Source of the DNA: Xiphias gladius
Lineage: Eukaryota > Chordata > Actinopteri > Istiophoriformes > Xiphiidae
DNA: 64,000 nt
Assembly (NCBI RefSeq): GCF_016859285.1
Contig: NC_053415.1
Span: forward strand, 18,002,501 to 18,066,500
Direction: 5' to 3'
The translations under genes and the position numbers were made by a program. The notes beneath the pieces are model-generated. The model was not told the DNA's origin. It saw only the letters and a list, made by a program, of their open reading frames with translations, and did no database searches. This document shows, one piece after another, positions 1 through 25,339 of this stretch. Each line of letters starts with the position of its first letter. Positions within the stretch are counted from its first letter, which is position 1.

Positions 1-703
1 AGCTGCAGGGCCAGATGAGCCGGATCTTTGCTATCCAACACCTCTAAATGTGGAGTAGTTATGTCCTGAGGTCACAAACAAAGAGGCACTGAGAGTTCCT
101 GTTAGAATTTTTTTTTTCAGATTAAGCTTCAAAATGATTTCTCCGTTTCTTTGTGATAATACAAGAGAAAGTATTGTTTGTTATTTTGAAACACTGATTT
201 GTTTTTCTTTCAACTGCTGAGATATCTCTCTCAAAAACGGATTTTGAGTGACTGCACGTGCTAAATACTACAACATCCTAGCAGGAAAAGCTAAAGAAAG
301 AAGTGCAGTTTAAGTTGTAAAGTTATAGAGGACATGCTTATGATATTTGATATGCTGTTGTGTGGATATAAAATGTTTTTTTCAGTCTGACCTTCAGAGA
401 ACTGATAAAAAAAAGTACAGCACTGGAAAATTAAAAAAAAACAACTTGTAAATGAAAGGCTGCCATAGAGAATCCTTAACATATACAGGATGATGGAGTG
501 TTTGCTTGGCTTATTATTGGGCATCTAATTCCTAATGAGCACTGTGTGCTGCACACTGAACTGAACATATTTTGTAGAAGCAAACAACAACAAAAGAAAA
601 AGGTGAGAATCACTGGCAAAGTTTCTGTGCGGAGGCAATGCAGAGTGTGTATGTGATGCCACAGCAGCATATTTAGTTTAGACAGAGACAGAGATGGCCA
701 GGA
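1..703 (-). other. me3: me3 3' untranslated region
   Basis: Downstream of the me3 stop codon on the minus strand. It is AT-rich with no convincing coding potential. No canonical AATAAA was found on the minus strand between 1 and 703 (only an AATAATA-like site near 510), so the transcript may end beyond the window or use a variant signal. Confidence 0.5.
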
Positions 704-12469
<11,766 letters not shown>

Positions 12470-12972
12470 GCTGCCTGCAGACAAACCAGGGAGCAAAACG
12501 CAAAAACGCGCAGCGTGTTTACGTCAAATCCTGCTGGCGGTAACGTTGGAAGTCACGTTCCAGTTAAAAAAAAAATGATACACACGACCTGGAAACGCCA
12601 GACGTACCATGAACAATGTAAATTCAGCAAATATGTCGTCCTGTAAACAACCTGCTTCAAGTAGGAGCAGTAAATCTGAACCATTAGCTTTAGAGAAGCT
12701 GAGTCACGTAGTCACTGTTACAACAGGTGCCACGGTCGCATCAGCCATTCATTTTAGTGCTGAAAAAAAAAAAAAATTAATAAAAACTGTAACAATGTAG
12801 AAATGATGGAGTCGCGGAGACTAAACCTCCAGCCGACGTGTTCAGTGTCAAAACTGCTAGCTACTGTTAGCAGCCCGCAGCTTTTTATGATAATCGCCGT
12901 TTTCTCAATGGAAAAATTTGCGCAGCTAGTGCTAGCTACCTAGCTAGCGGCCAGCTCGGCGGTTAGTCCTAC

Positions 12973-13200
12973 CTGAAAACGAGGTGAAGCTGCCGTGCAC
13001 CTGACTTCTATCTTCATACGAGGCACTCCTTTTGCCCGGTGCTCGTGTTGCCGGTCGCCGCTGTCGGTAGACGTCGGGGACGGTAGACGGCAAACAGCTG
13101 ATCCAGGATCTTTTGACATTGACGGTTTCACTTCCTCCGATCGGCCCGCCTCTGAGAGCAGCGCAGCCGCCAATCACGCAGCAGCGCGGCGGGCTGCGAC
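12973..13200 (-). promoter_or_regulatory. me3: me3 promoter and 5' untranslated exon (probable)
   Basis: A canonical donor on the minus strand (TTTTCAG|gtagga, exon edge at 12973) sits upstream of the first coding exon, whose own 5' edge is a splice acceptor. An untranslated first exon is therefore expected from about 12973 upward. The stretch 13020-13220 is clearly GC- and CpG-richer than its surroundings, as in many TATA-less vertebrate promoters. I cannot fix the start site and saw no TATA box. The exon's upper limit is inferred. Confidence 0.55.
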
Positions 13201-14500
13201 GAGGCCCAACCCCCCCGACCCGATTTCACACGGTAAACAGATCCTCAACTCGACATCTGCGCTCAAAATTCAACATACATACACCTCATAACGGTGTAAG
13301 ATTTTTACCATTTCCATTGCACTGGTAACACCGTTTTGCCGTGGTTCAAGTATCATGGCTTAGTCCAGTTCCATCACACCCGCAGCTGAGAAAAAAAAAA
13401 CAACCCTAACATTTTTAACTCTTTGTCATGAGCTCACATAAACACCCCTTCAACATACAAAAGAAAAATTCCATCGTGCTCATGCACTTCACATTAATAG
13501 CCTTTTGGCTCCCTCTGCTGGATTTACCAGTGTCTCCCAGTCGGAAGGCACTGGTAAACCACTATCGTGGCCTGGGTTGACCTGTTTTATACCCCGAAGA
13601 CAAAATATCAGACACACCTCTCAGTACAATGCAATACGGTTACACACACTGTTCGAATCGACGTTTCTCTCAAACAGGTACAACAAAAACTGGATATTAT
13701 AACCTTCACGAAGGCAGGATTTACTGCATTGTGTTAGACTGGATTAGTTTTAGATAGGTGTACCGAATAAACTGGCAGCAGTGTACACAGTCTACCGACC
13801 CACATCATATGCACGTCACATACATGTAGCAAAGCAGAAACAAGTGTCTTCTCAAATCTCCTGAGCTTAATATACCATCAGTAACACTGATATACATAAA
13901 ACGTAAATATATCTAAACATTACTAACACATAAGTCTTCCTTTACAGTCCATGTATACCAAGTACACCCTTCTATCCTCAACCAATTTAAACTTTTTGAT
14001 CAGAGAGCAAAGATTTTGGCTTCATTCTTACAGTATTGTCGTACCCTACATTAAATTAAGATTACTAATTCGAGGATTTGCATTTTATATACTCACAACT
14101 TTTCATACTTGTTCCCAAATGGTTTCTTATTGGGTTAATTTATTCTTTTGGGCACCAGTTTATCAAGGGTAATGCACCATGTCAGCATAATGTAAACCAA
14201 TATAAATATGGTTTTCTAACTACATTTTGACACATGGCTCCTCTACAAGACGTGGCCAAAGGATTATTTCACAGTTCAGAACCCAGTTGATATTTTTCTT
14301 TAGTGGAGCAAATTTCCCAAGAAACTAATACGTAATCAAATAACTACTTACCCTTGGAGGTCTCTGGCCCCGGGACAGTTGTCCACCTTGCCCAGTTAGT
14401 AATCCAGTTTTTAGGAACAGCTTTTTAGTTTAAGGGTATCTTCTGGCTGGTCAGGATTGTAAGATGCTAAATATAATGTCCAAGTACATAAGAAAATTGC
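13201..14500. other. Intergenic region between me3 promoter and ildr1 3' end
   Basis: AT-rich sequence without a supported gene. The short plus-strand frames here (13505-13702, 13951-14172) have no recognisable domain, no splice-consistent neighbours and no codon bias. I see no strong repeat match either. Confidence 0.6.
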
Positions 14501-14509
14501 CCACTCCAA

Positions 14510-15294
14510 AGTATCTCTATCTAAAAACGGTTTATTAAAAAATTATAGTACATTTTCATGATGGTGCATCTCTATTCATGTTTATAACAAAAGCAAACAT
14601 TAAGGAAAATCACAGTTATATTTTGGTTTTCATCCAATACGTAGAGCAAAAGCTTCCAAAGTGTCCACTATCTCTGTCCATTTTCCTACAAATGTCCATG
14701 TAGTCTACTTTCCATTGCTGTTACGGTCTAAGAATTTTTACTTTGGATAAAAATAAAAAAAGACACTTTAAATAGTACAAGACATTATGCAAAAATAAAT
14801 TATAAAAAGCACAACGAATCTGTCTGCAAAGACACACATAACATGGTCAGAACAACAAACTTAAATAACCAACAAAATCTCACAGCATCCAACAACCTGC
14901 TTGTTGAAACTGTTAAATCTTTACTTCAAAAACACCAAAAGAAGGATAATTTTATCCATCACCAGAGGGAAAAACACACACAAATTACATTTAATACAAA
15001 TAGGACAATAATCCCATTCATTTATCATCTCAATAACAACAGACCAGGCTTAATATATCTGCATGTTATCTGCAATTTACCACCTCATCTGAACCATTTT
15101 TCTTCATATGTAAAAATGAAATTTTTTGTTGCAATTATGTACAGTGCATACAGAGTAAAAGTATACATAGATACAAGACATTTTCAAAGACTATGCCTGT
15201 GCCTGTGATTGAACAGATCAAGGTACCTACTTTTTGTCTTCATTTCCACCATTCTGGAAACATTCAGGAAAAGGTCAAAAAAGACGGAAATGCT
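14510..15294 (-). other. ildr1: ildr1 3' untranslated region (probable)
   Basis: AT-rich minus-strand sequence after the ildr1 stop. The first clear minus-strand AATAAA lies at 14531-14536 (TTTATT on the plus strand), which would place cleavage near 14510-14520. The plus-strand frame at 14843-15208 is an unlikely gene: it is Asn/Gln/His-rich and has no domain. Confidence 0.55.
14531..14536 (-). promoter_or_regulatory. ildr1: Candidate ildr1 poly(A) signal AATAAA
   Basis: Canonical hexamer on the minus strand about 760 nt past the stop codon. No better site lies between it and the stop. Confidence 0.5.
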
Positions 15295-15333
15295 TTAGAT
15301 GACTACGCTGGTGCAGCTACGGGAGCTTCTATC
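15295..15333 (-). other. ildr1: ildr1 terminal micro-exon encoding the PDZ-type C terminus
   Basis: The preceding exon has a consensus donor (TCT|gtaaga, edge at 16403) inside an open frame. About 1.07 kb downstream a TTCTCTTAG acceptor opens GAT AGA AGC..., giving [12 protein letters not shown] and TAA. The frame is phase 0 on both sides. Human ILDR1 ends in SGRSVVI, so the last four residues are conserved. The exon is too short to show up as an open reading frame by itself. Confidence 0.85.
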
Positions 15334-18300
15334 CTAAGAGAAAAAAGTGACAGAGGTAAGGTTAAAGTTGCAAAGGACACGTTTTTTTGCTTTAACTTAT
15401 CGTTATGGAGTAAATGTTGATTGCACAGTGTAATGTCTATGGAATAATGACACTGTCTGCGTTTAGATTGGTTCCCTATAAGCCTCGCTTTCACTATTTA
15501 ATTCTGTCTGCCACCAGGTACGAAATCTCTCGGGAAAATGAAGGCTCGATTTATGGCACTAAGGAAGTGCTCTCTGCCATTGTGCAACCAAAACAGGAAG
15601 AGAGTAGCGCTTTTGTTTTCCCCGGGGCTATCGGTAGCTTTCCCAAAAGTAGCGGAAATGGCGGGCGGTGGAACAACCGGAGTAACTGTGGAAACTCTAC
15701 CCGGCAAAAGAAAAAGAGACCCGTTGTCGAAGAAGGCGAAGAAAGCAAAGAGGGAGAGTGATAATAATTAACAAAACAAAAAACTTATTAATTCAACCAA
15801 ATTTTTCAATCTGCCTTTATTATAGCACTGAAAACGGAAAGCGATCCAGTCTTTGTGACAGTGGCGCCAACAGTAAGACCACCTGGAAACACTGGGGGGA
15901 GCAAGTCAAAGAGTTGTCTGTTTCCACTTTAAGTTAAAGAGGGAGGCATGATTGGTCATAAACCAAAGTGTTGGACAAATTTACATTTTGATCTGATGAT
16001 GGCACTAGAAGAAAAAATAAGGGATCACCAAAGTTGCAACAAGTCATCCTGAAGGTAACACGAATGTCTGAACCGCATTTCATGGCCAATCAATCCATCA
16101 AATACTTTTTAAGACACTTCATTGAAACCACAAACGTCAATCTCAGGGATCACCAAAATCGGTGGGATTCTTCCTCTGGGGACAATGAATGTCTGTAAAA
16201 AATTTCATTGCAATCCACTAAATAACTGTTGCGATATTTAACTGCACTAAAGTGGTAGGCACACTGACATCCACAGATAAAAAGGAGAAGAAAAGCAGGC
16301 GGAAACAGAAAGCAAGGAGACACACAAAATCACTTTCAGCAGATGACTGGTTCAGAGTAAACTGTATGTCAGTGTTTGTCAGTATTTGTGTGTGGCTCTT
16401 ACAGAAAGACGGTTATAGTCCCTCCGGCCGTTGCTGAGTCCAGGCCCGATCTCAATGGACGAGTAGCTGGGGGGCTTCTCTGGCCAATCCTTCCCTTTTC
16501 CTCCTTTTCGTCTCCTGCTGCCCTCTTCGTCGGAGCTCCAGGAGCCTTTCCGGTGCTGAGGAGGTGAGTAGCTCCTCTCCCTCCGAGCTGCTCTGCTGTG
16601 CAGCTCCTCCATTAGATCATCACGACTTCGGACTCGTGGTCGAGACCCGCCTCCTCTCCTCCCGGCCGAGCCTCCTCTCTGATTCCTTGAACCGCCGTGT
16701 TGCACTCTTCCTCGCCTGTTCTCCCAATCAGAGTCATCACTGTAATCACGTAGGATCCCGCGCCTGGGAGGAGAGGCATCTCTGTCTCTATACCTACGAC
16801 TGTCGCGTTGGGCACCTACTCCGGAGCGATTTGTACTCCCACTGGACTGACTAGACATCCTGGGGCCACCTTGGGCTCCATGTCCACCTCCAGGCCCCCT
16901 CCGAGAGGAAAAGCTGGGTACACGTTGGACAATAGGAGGCAGGGTGATCACCCTTCTCTCCACCCCTCTCACCCCCATCTCATCCAGGGCTGACAACATA
17001 CTTGGGGGCCCAGGTGTGTAGGGAACTGCCTGAGGAGCCGGCTGGGGCTGTAGCTGAGGATGAGGCTGAAATGGAGGCATATGCTGGGCTGTGTGCAGAG
17101 CCATTTGAGGTCCCCCTACATCAAGCCCCCTCACCTGGTTCTCCAGGTAGTCCAACACCTGGTTGGTACCTTGAACGCTGCCCTGCACACTCCCGTTCAC
17201 ATGGTGAGGAGGCGGAGGAGGGGGGGGCTGCTGCTGCATGGCCATGGGGGACAGCTGCATGGGAGCCATTGCAAAGTTTTCCTTGGCATAATAGTCTGGG
17301 TACGACCCTGGAAAAAAGTCAAATAAAATGTTTACAAAAGAATTTGGAGACAAATAATCTTAAACCTGCAATGACTGTTTTGTTTTTTTTGGCCACTTGG
17401 GGGCAGCTGAAACAAGCTGTAAACACAGCTGACATATTACCCTATACAGTGGATATGACAAACATGGTGAATAACCTGTATAGTTTCCTATTTACAGCAG
17501 GTACAGAGCAACGTTAGCATTCATTTGGAGTTGTGTTTGTCACCACCTAATGCATGTAAGTCCTATTTTCATTCTCGTTTAGTTCTATTCTTGGTATTTA
17601 TCAGCTCATAAGGGAAATATATGACTTTCTAGCTGCTAAATGTCCCAGTATGTTCACCAGCTAGTCAGTAGACAGTCGAAAGACATTCAAACTCTCCGTA
17701 GAGCTGAGGGTCCTGTGGAGTTGGTTGATAATTCTCTGCAGTTTCATCGTTGTGAGCAGCCCCTTTCACATACAAGCAGTCATGCGATCAGTTATTAATT
17801 TAAGAATATTGATTATAGCTGCTTTCATCTGAGGCAAGGGCTTAATTTTCACAGGGACTTTCCAAAAATTATATTTCTTATCTCCCCCATTTTTAACAGT
17901 CTGAGTCTGTTCACTGAGTAAAATGTCTTTTAACAGCAGCCTCTCACTGTCTCACAGTTGCCATTGTCCAGATGAGAGAAGCTCTGAGTTAATAAAAAAA
18001 AAAGGTCAAAAAATCGTTTGGATTGCCTTCAGTTCATCTTGTGCTGACAGTGATCAACGCTAGGAGCAACAATGAGTGTTTTGTGAACTTTCTGCCCTGG
18101 GTTTTGCCTTTTAGGCTACATAAACACTGCCCTAACCATCTAAACGGTGGAGTTGTAAGGCAGCCAAAGAGAATATCTGCAGACACTACTCAAGCCTGAA
18201 CAAACTACAATGTCATGCACGTTTCTTTTGGGTACAGAAACTTACTTAATCAATATTTTGATTTGCAATTGATATTCTCAGAAAAAAGATGCTAAAACTG

Positions 18301-20612
18301 AACATCAGTCAAAGATAGGGCTGTAAAATTCTGTGCTTTTCAACACAGCAATTTTTGTTTTACTATCGTTGAAAGCACAAAAACAGCTTCATCTTAATAT
18401 GTTATTTGCTTCATATAAATGGATACAAATGCAGGAAATAGTGTTCACATAGTTTAAGATTTTTTTTTTTTAACTTCATTGTGTCCTCCCACTTATGAAA
18501 CCAAACCAAACAACACACCTTTGGGTCTGGGCAAGAATTCAGCAAAGGATTACAGATAAGTCGTATTGTGCTCCCGTGACCCTCACCTGAATACAGAATG
18601 GGCACGCCCTGGGAGGAGACGTTGGAGCTGATGGGAGCGTAAATGGGTTGGCCATTCATCCAAGGAGCCATAGCCTTCTGAGCATCTCGCAGCATCCTGT
18701 GCTGCATCACAGCTGAAACCACAGCAGAGAAGAGAGGCAGTTGAAAGCTCTGCACGCGAGTCGGCTCCTTGATATCAGTGATGACTGAGTAGACTTTGGT
18801 ATTTGACCTTGTAACATGTGACCGAAACCATTTTTTCTCCATGAGGTAGTGAATGTCTATGGTTCTGTTGCAAATAAAAAAAAGTAAAGATCTTGCAACA
18901 CCTTACAGAGTTTTCTGCCTTCAACATTGATCATCTGCCCTTTTCACAGCAGACATTTTGAATTATCATAGCTGGAAAGGCACCGGGGATCATAACAACA
19001 TTAACAATGGCTGTGTTGTATTCAAGTATCCCAGTAGGTCACGACAGTGGGACAGTGAGCCAGCATGAGCAATACCGGGACCCTGAAACCGAAGCAGCTG
19101 AATAGAATTCAGCCATTATTAAATTTCGTTATTTACACGTCAACTTTTCCCTCTGCGACACGATTTCATAGCTGCTTGTGAAAATATCAAACATGGTCTA
19201 TATCACACAGGGTTCTGGCCACAAAGTTCCTGCCCTTTCTTTTTCTTTTTTTTTTTTTTTACTCTCTTTTTACTGGTATATGCCAAGGCACTCACAAACA
19301 ATGTAATCATTGTATTAAGTCTTATAAGCCGTGCATGTCCATGCCTTTAATTACTGTATAACAGACAAGCAGGTAAGATCTAATAAAGTTAAAAATGTAA
19401 AAATGCAGGTTTTGAAAACAAAATCCATGATAGAAACCGACCTTAATAAACTAAAGTGTACCGTCATAATACAAAATTCATTAAAGAAGAAAGGTAAAAC
19501 AGACAAATTTGTATTCCTGCCTTTTCAATAAACTTACAATACTGTATCTTAATTTTTTTTTTTGCGTGTTAAATACTACAAAGGTCAATCCCATAAAGAC
19601 ATACAGCAGTTGGCATTCGTGTTCAAAAGAAAGATCACTGCTGCATGACACATGCAATCCCTGTTCTGAAACAAAGGAAAAGAAAGTCAAACAAGTTTTA
19701 CGCATCGACGGACTCAAGGCCTACAATATAAGGGCTCTGTCCATGTCCTGTCAAAATAATCTGACAATGAAGAATATTATTCAAAACAGTCTTTTCCTTA
19801 TATCAGATTCTTCCAACCAAAGATCATCACAATCCTAATTCCCTTAAATAACCTCTTTCTAAGGTCACAAAATAATTTTACAATTTATGACAAAGTGCAT
19901 TTCATTAGATTTCTCTGTTTAATTATCATAGCTAACAAACTTATCCTGTTCATCATAACCAACACAACATAACTGGTTTCCGCTTGTGATGCCAAAATAC
20001 TGCAACTTAAAATTGTTCATTGTTGTCTGTGTTTTTACTTTCATATTTGTATCTTGCTTATGTCTGTGAAGTACTTTGGAACACACGCTGAAAATATCAA
20101 TTATTACTGTATTATTATCATAAAAGGACATTTTTCGTACGCCAACACGGGAAGCCAAAGGTAGGATCAATGAAAAGACGGTTTTTGTTAGTAAAGTGAG
20201 AAGCGAGATAGCAAATTTGCTCAAGTGTTGTAAAGTGTGATGTAGTTCTGATGGTTTGAAATAAATAGTGGTGGGAAGTGACTCTGTGCATTGACTCAAG
20301 TACTATACTTACAGTTATACAGTTTTGAGATACGTTTACTGGAGCATTTATATTTTATGCAACTTTATATTCAACTCTACTACTCCACTATATTTTAAAA
20401 GGCAAATACAATACTTTTAACCCCACTACAGCTATAGTTACTAGTTACATTGCAGATTTCACATATAAATTCTTTGATCAGTTTATAAAATATGTTTACT
20501 GTTTTTTTTTTTTAGATTAAACGACTCAACTGTATTTAAAGTAGTTAAAATTAGATCTGCTGCAACATAAAAATATGTCTTACATGTTAATGCATCAGAA
20601 ATAATAATCCAT

Positions 20613-20644
<32 letters not shown>

Positions 20645-23600
20645 TATTAGACTGAGAGGGGTCAGGGTTACTTGAAGTACATGCTGCTTATAATACTTCT
20701 GTACATTTACTCAGGTAAGATCTTGAAATTGAATTCTTTCATTTTAACTAGCGTGTTTTAAATAAAGGGTCTGATTTATTCTTCCACCACCGCAGAGTAT
20801 TGACCTGTCTGGCTCCTGACTGTGTCTCGTGAATTTGCCTCCTAACCAGCTGTGGGTAAGAAATAAAAAGCATCTCCTCTACCTTTTTCTGGGCAGCAGC
20901 ATGTCTGTGGACAACACGGGCAGCGGACATAGCAGCAGCACTTCTGCGGGCAGCACTGACAGCAACATATGCAGAAAAGCATGATGAGCAGGAGGGCACC
21001 GATGATGATCAGCAGGACTGTCAGCCAGTCTGGAACAGATCAGAGGAAAACACCAAAAAATTTTAATTTCAGAGAGTGCGTCCAGGCTCGACAAGAACTC
21101 GACTAACTGAGGAAACGTACGGTACACGATGAGTTTGATTTCCCGATCTGAGTCCCCTGTCGTGTCACCAGCGGCATCGATGGTGCAGAAATAAACACCG
21201 TTATCCCACCACATCACCTCATTGATGACCAGGTCAGCCTCTGTTGACAGATAACGTTACATTTCCGTAACAATAAAACAAGAAAAAATATTTGGGTTTA
21301 CAATGTCCTAGGCCGGGTCACTGCAGTAAACGCATTTAAAATATTTTCAATATGTACACAAAAAGATGTGGAAGAAATGTACAAAATCTGCATTGATATT
21401 TGAATATATATGTTTAGGTTGATTTTTCTTGCACGGTATATACTCTGCGTTTGCTACTGTCTTACTTCAGGCACTATAGCTTCTCCAGTTATTAGGCAAA
21501 GTGATAATCAGCAAATACTTCCGCCCTAACGTACAGTAAGTTCACAAACCACAATAAAAACTCTATTTTAAAGAAACATTATTGGTGAGTAAAGTATATT
21601 ATTTTTTTTCCTGATTTCTGTGCAGGTATACGCAGCCTGTATGGTGTCTTGCCTAATCCACTGATCCCAAATCAGCGAGAGTGTATCGACAGTTCACGCT
21701 GAAACAGCAACACTGTTGGGATCGACTCACTGTTTTGAACGCTAATTTTGCGTTCTCTGTAGTCTGCCCCCAGTATGGGCTCATTAATGCCTCTCTTCTG
21801 GATCACTGTGCGGACTGTGCGCTGGCGGTCCGGGCAGTCATTGGAGGGGTCCTGACCCAGCTGCAGAGCAGCCTGATAGCCTTCACAAACAGAGAGGAAA
21901 AGGATGAAAGAGGCTCCATTGATTGCATTTTTCTTTTATCTCAGTGTCCGTACCACTCAACACTGCTCAGAGCTCCACCTTAACTAATTCCTTCACTGTA
22001 TAGGTACGACAATCATTTTTTTCAGTTTGCCAATGTGCTGCTGATAACAAGCTTAAAGCGATTACGTAGCAATAACGGCACTTACACGCCAGCACATGAA
22101 AAAAACCCAAAAAACAAACATGTTTGTTGCTGCTGCTTCAAAGTTGATGTGTGCTTAATAATATTATTAAGATAACATATTTCTCCTTACTTATTGTGAT
22201 ATTACAAACAACCGCTAGTCTAATATCAATACACTGCTAGGTCTACAGATGTTTCTCACAGAGGACGTTCTGAAATATCGTAGCAGGAAAAGCACAGGTT
22301 TAATTCACTTCACTGAAAATCCTTAACGAAATTTGTTTCACTAGTGCTTTTCCTACTCTGACAAGTCAACATGTCCACAAGAGAGCCAGCACGTACCATC
22401 CCAGGACCCAGACACCAACAACTAAATCAAAGATTTTGAATACAATTTCTTCCTCCTTCTTTATTAAGCCTGATGGGACTTGATGGATGACATAAGAAGT
22501 TCTGTTTATTGTCCTGTGCCATTCTCCAAGTCACTTTTGACTTTTTTTCAGTTTTTAAATCAATACCACGATCTTTTTCAAAACTTCAAAAGGGGGACTC
22601 AGCCGGATTTAAACAACAAAGTCAGTTTACAGGTCTTGGGGAATTCCTACTGAAAAAAAAGCTGTGTGAAGTCTGATAAACTGACTCATCTGCCAGTGTT
22701 TGAGTTGCACTGTGGGTAATTTGGGCGCCAGGTTTTGACAAGGAAGAAGAATGCGTGGAATGCAAACAAAATCTCTAGTTCTGCTGCATCAATTTGGATC
22801 TTTCTTTCTTTTCTTTTTTTTTTTTTTTTTACTGCCCGTCGTCAGTCTGACAGGAGGGCAATTCTAAATCTGAGTCCTCTTTTAATCAAGTGTGACTGTG
22901 ACTTCCCTGAAAATTACCATGAAACAATTACTCATCACACTTTAACTGCACCAAGCAGATAATGTTTGGCAAGAGCGGATATTATGGGAAGAACAAATTA
23001 AATAAGTTGTCACTGAACATTTTGTAACTAATATGTTCATTAAAATGTTTCCTCATTATGATAAAAACAGCATTCAGATGGTTGCAAATTAGTTGTATTC
23101 TGAACAACTGGACAACAGAAAACCGAATTCAACACATTAATAGCTGTTTTGAAAACTAATAAATCTAAACTAGTCTCTCCCTGCCGGTTTTTCATTTTTA
23201 TCACCATCCTGTTGTTCGGCTACATTATGGCACATTACAATCAAAGTCTCCTTCCACCTGTAGTCTCACCTGTCGAGTAGTACTCCAGGACTGGGTCTTT
23301 ACAGAAGGACTTGTATCTCCAGGTGACCAGGACATCCTGAGGGTTTGCTGAGGTTGTATAGTCACAGCGCAAAATCACAGAGGCAAACAGAGTCGTTCTC
23401 CTCTCTGTCTCTCGGACAATCACCTGGATGGACAGCAGCTCTGATACAAGCAGGAAGAACACATGGGAGATAAAATGTAAAACACCAGTATACAGGACAC
23501 ACGATTCAACTTATTGTAATTTCAACACAGAAACACTCCTAAGCTTTGCTCTTGAACGCTGGATTGATAAGAATCTGACCAGACCGGTTGACAGTTTACT

Positions 23601-25306
23601 CCAGATTTCTATTTCATTAGAAGTAATAACACTAGTCAATCATGATCAGCGATTCGGAGAGAGAGGAGAACGAGCTGATGACAGGAAACCGCTGCTAATT
23701 GAGAAAAGTATCAGGTAAGGTGTAAGGTCAAGGTTTACACTTTCCTCCTTGAAATAGTTGTCCAAAATCCTGAAAGAGGCTGTAATTAACAATTATTTTC
23801 ATTATCACTTTTATTATCTTCCAATTCTTTTCTTAAGAAATCGATCAGTTATTCAAATCGATTAAATGCCATAAAAGAGGGAAAAATTCCACAAAAATCA
23901 CAATTTCCCAGAGCTCAAGTTGACGTCTTCAAATTGCTTTATATGGTCAACTAGCAGTCCCAAACCCAAAGATATTCTGTTTACTGTTGTAGAGGACAGT
24001 TGAAACGCTGGAACAAGTCCATTCTGGGGCATTTTTCTCAAAGAGTTATCGAATAATCAACTGTGTTTCACTTGCAACACGATATCCTGACTTCATTATT
24101 TAGCCTTCCCCTTATCGAAAGGATTTGAGACAAAATAAAAGAAACACCCATCAGTATAATTCCATAAGGTTCAACAGGACCACAAACTGCAGCCTGCACC
24201 ACTGGTGGAATGCAGGACACCGCAGAGCAAACTGCAGCTCTCCAAAAATAAAAATAAATTAATTCATTAAAAAAAAACAAAAAAAACCACACATCACTGC
24301 GGTAGTTTGCCAAAAAGCAGCTCGACACTCCACAACGCTACTAGGAAGATATTTGGTGGACTGATGAAACTAAGGTTGAACAGGCAGCACTACGTCTGGT
24401 GTAAAAAGGGGACTGCAAACCAATATGAAAACATCATCCCTACACTGAAGCAAGGTGGAGGGAGCATCATGATTTGATCCTGCTTTGCTGCCTCTGGGCT
24501 CGCCATCACCGAGGGGGATTATGAATTCCCAGGTTTATATCAAGGTATCTTACAGGATAATTCCAAGCTCAGCAGAGGCTGGGGGATGCGGCAGGACAAT
24601 GACCCAAACCATGGAAGTAAATCTGCCACAGTATGACTTCAAAAAGAGAAAATCCACCTTCTGGAGCGGCCCAGTCGGAGCCCAGACCTGAACCCAACAG
24701 TGGTAATGTGGAATGACCTCCAGACGGACGTTCACAGCAGACATCCTAAGAATATGGCTGAGCTGAAGCAGCGCTGTACCAAGAATGGTCAAAAAAGCCT
24801 CCTGAACATTGTGCAGATCTGATCCACAGCTGCCGTAAGTGCTTGTTGCAGGCTACTGTTGCCAAAGGAGCTTCGACCAGTGACTGAATCCAAGGGTTCC
24901 CTAACTTACTGCACCATGAATATTTAACAGGTTTATTCAATTAAGGCGTTAAAGATTATTATTGTTTGTTTGTGTGTGACCAATTAATGAAACAATCAAC
25001 CCCCCCCCAAAAAAAAACAGGTAATTCCAAAGGGTTCACCTACTTTTTCTTGCCACTTTAAACTGAACTAAAAACCAGGAGTGTGTTCTATAGACCACGC
25101 CGTCCAATCAGACAAATCTCGGACGATCTAACCGTCTTCATTCAAAACGACCTGATTTTTCCCACTAAACCCTAAAAACCTGATCCCGCAAGTATCTAAA
25201 TTCAAGAATACTACGCTTTAATAATTACTCCTTTTAAAAAACGTTAAATTATGCTTTTAATACTCAACTAAGATGAATTGGATATAAACTCCTGGCACCT
25301 TAGCAG

Positions 25307-25339
<33 letters not shown>

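Noticed and set aside
14843..15208. 121-codon plus-strand frame
   Set aside because: Low-complexity Asn/His-rich translation of the AT-rich ildr1 3' UTR. No recognisable domain.
16564..17517. Several plus-strand frames of 88-171 codons
   Set aside because: Antisense shadows of the GC-rich ildr1 tail exon.
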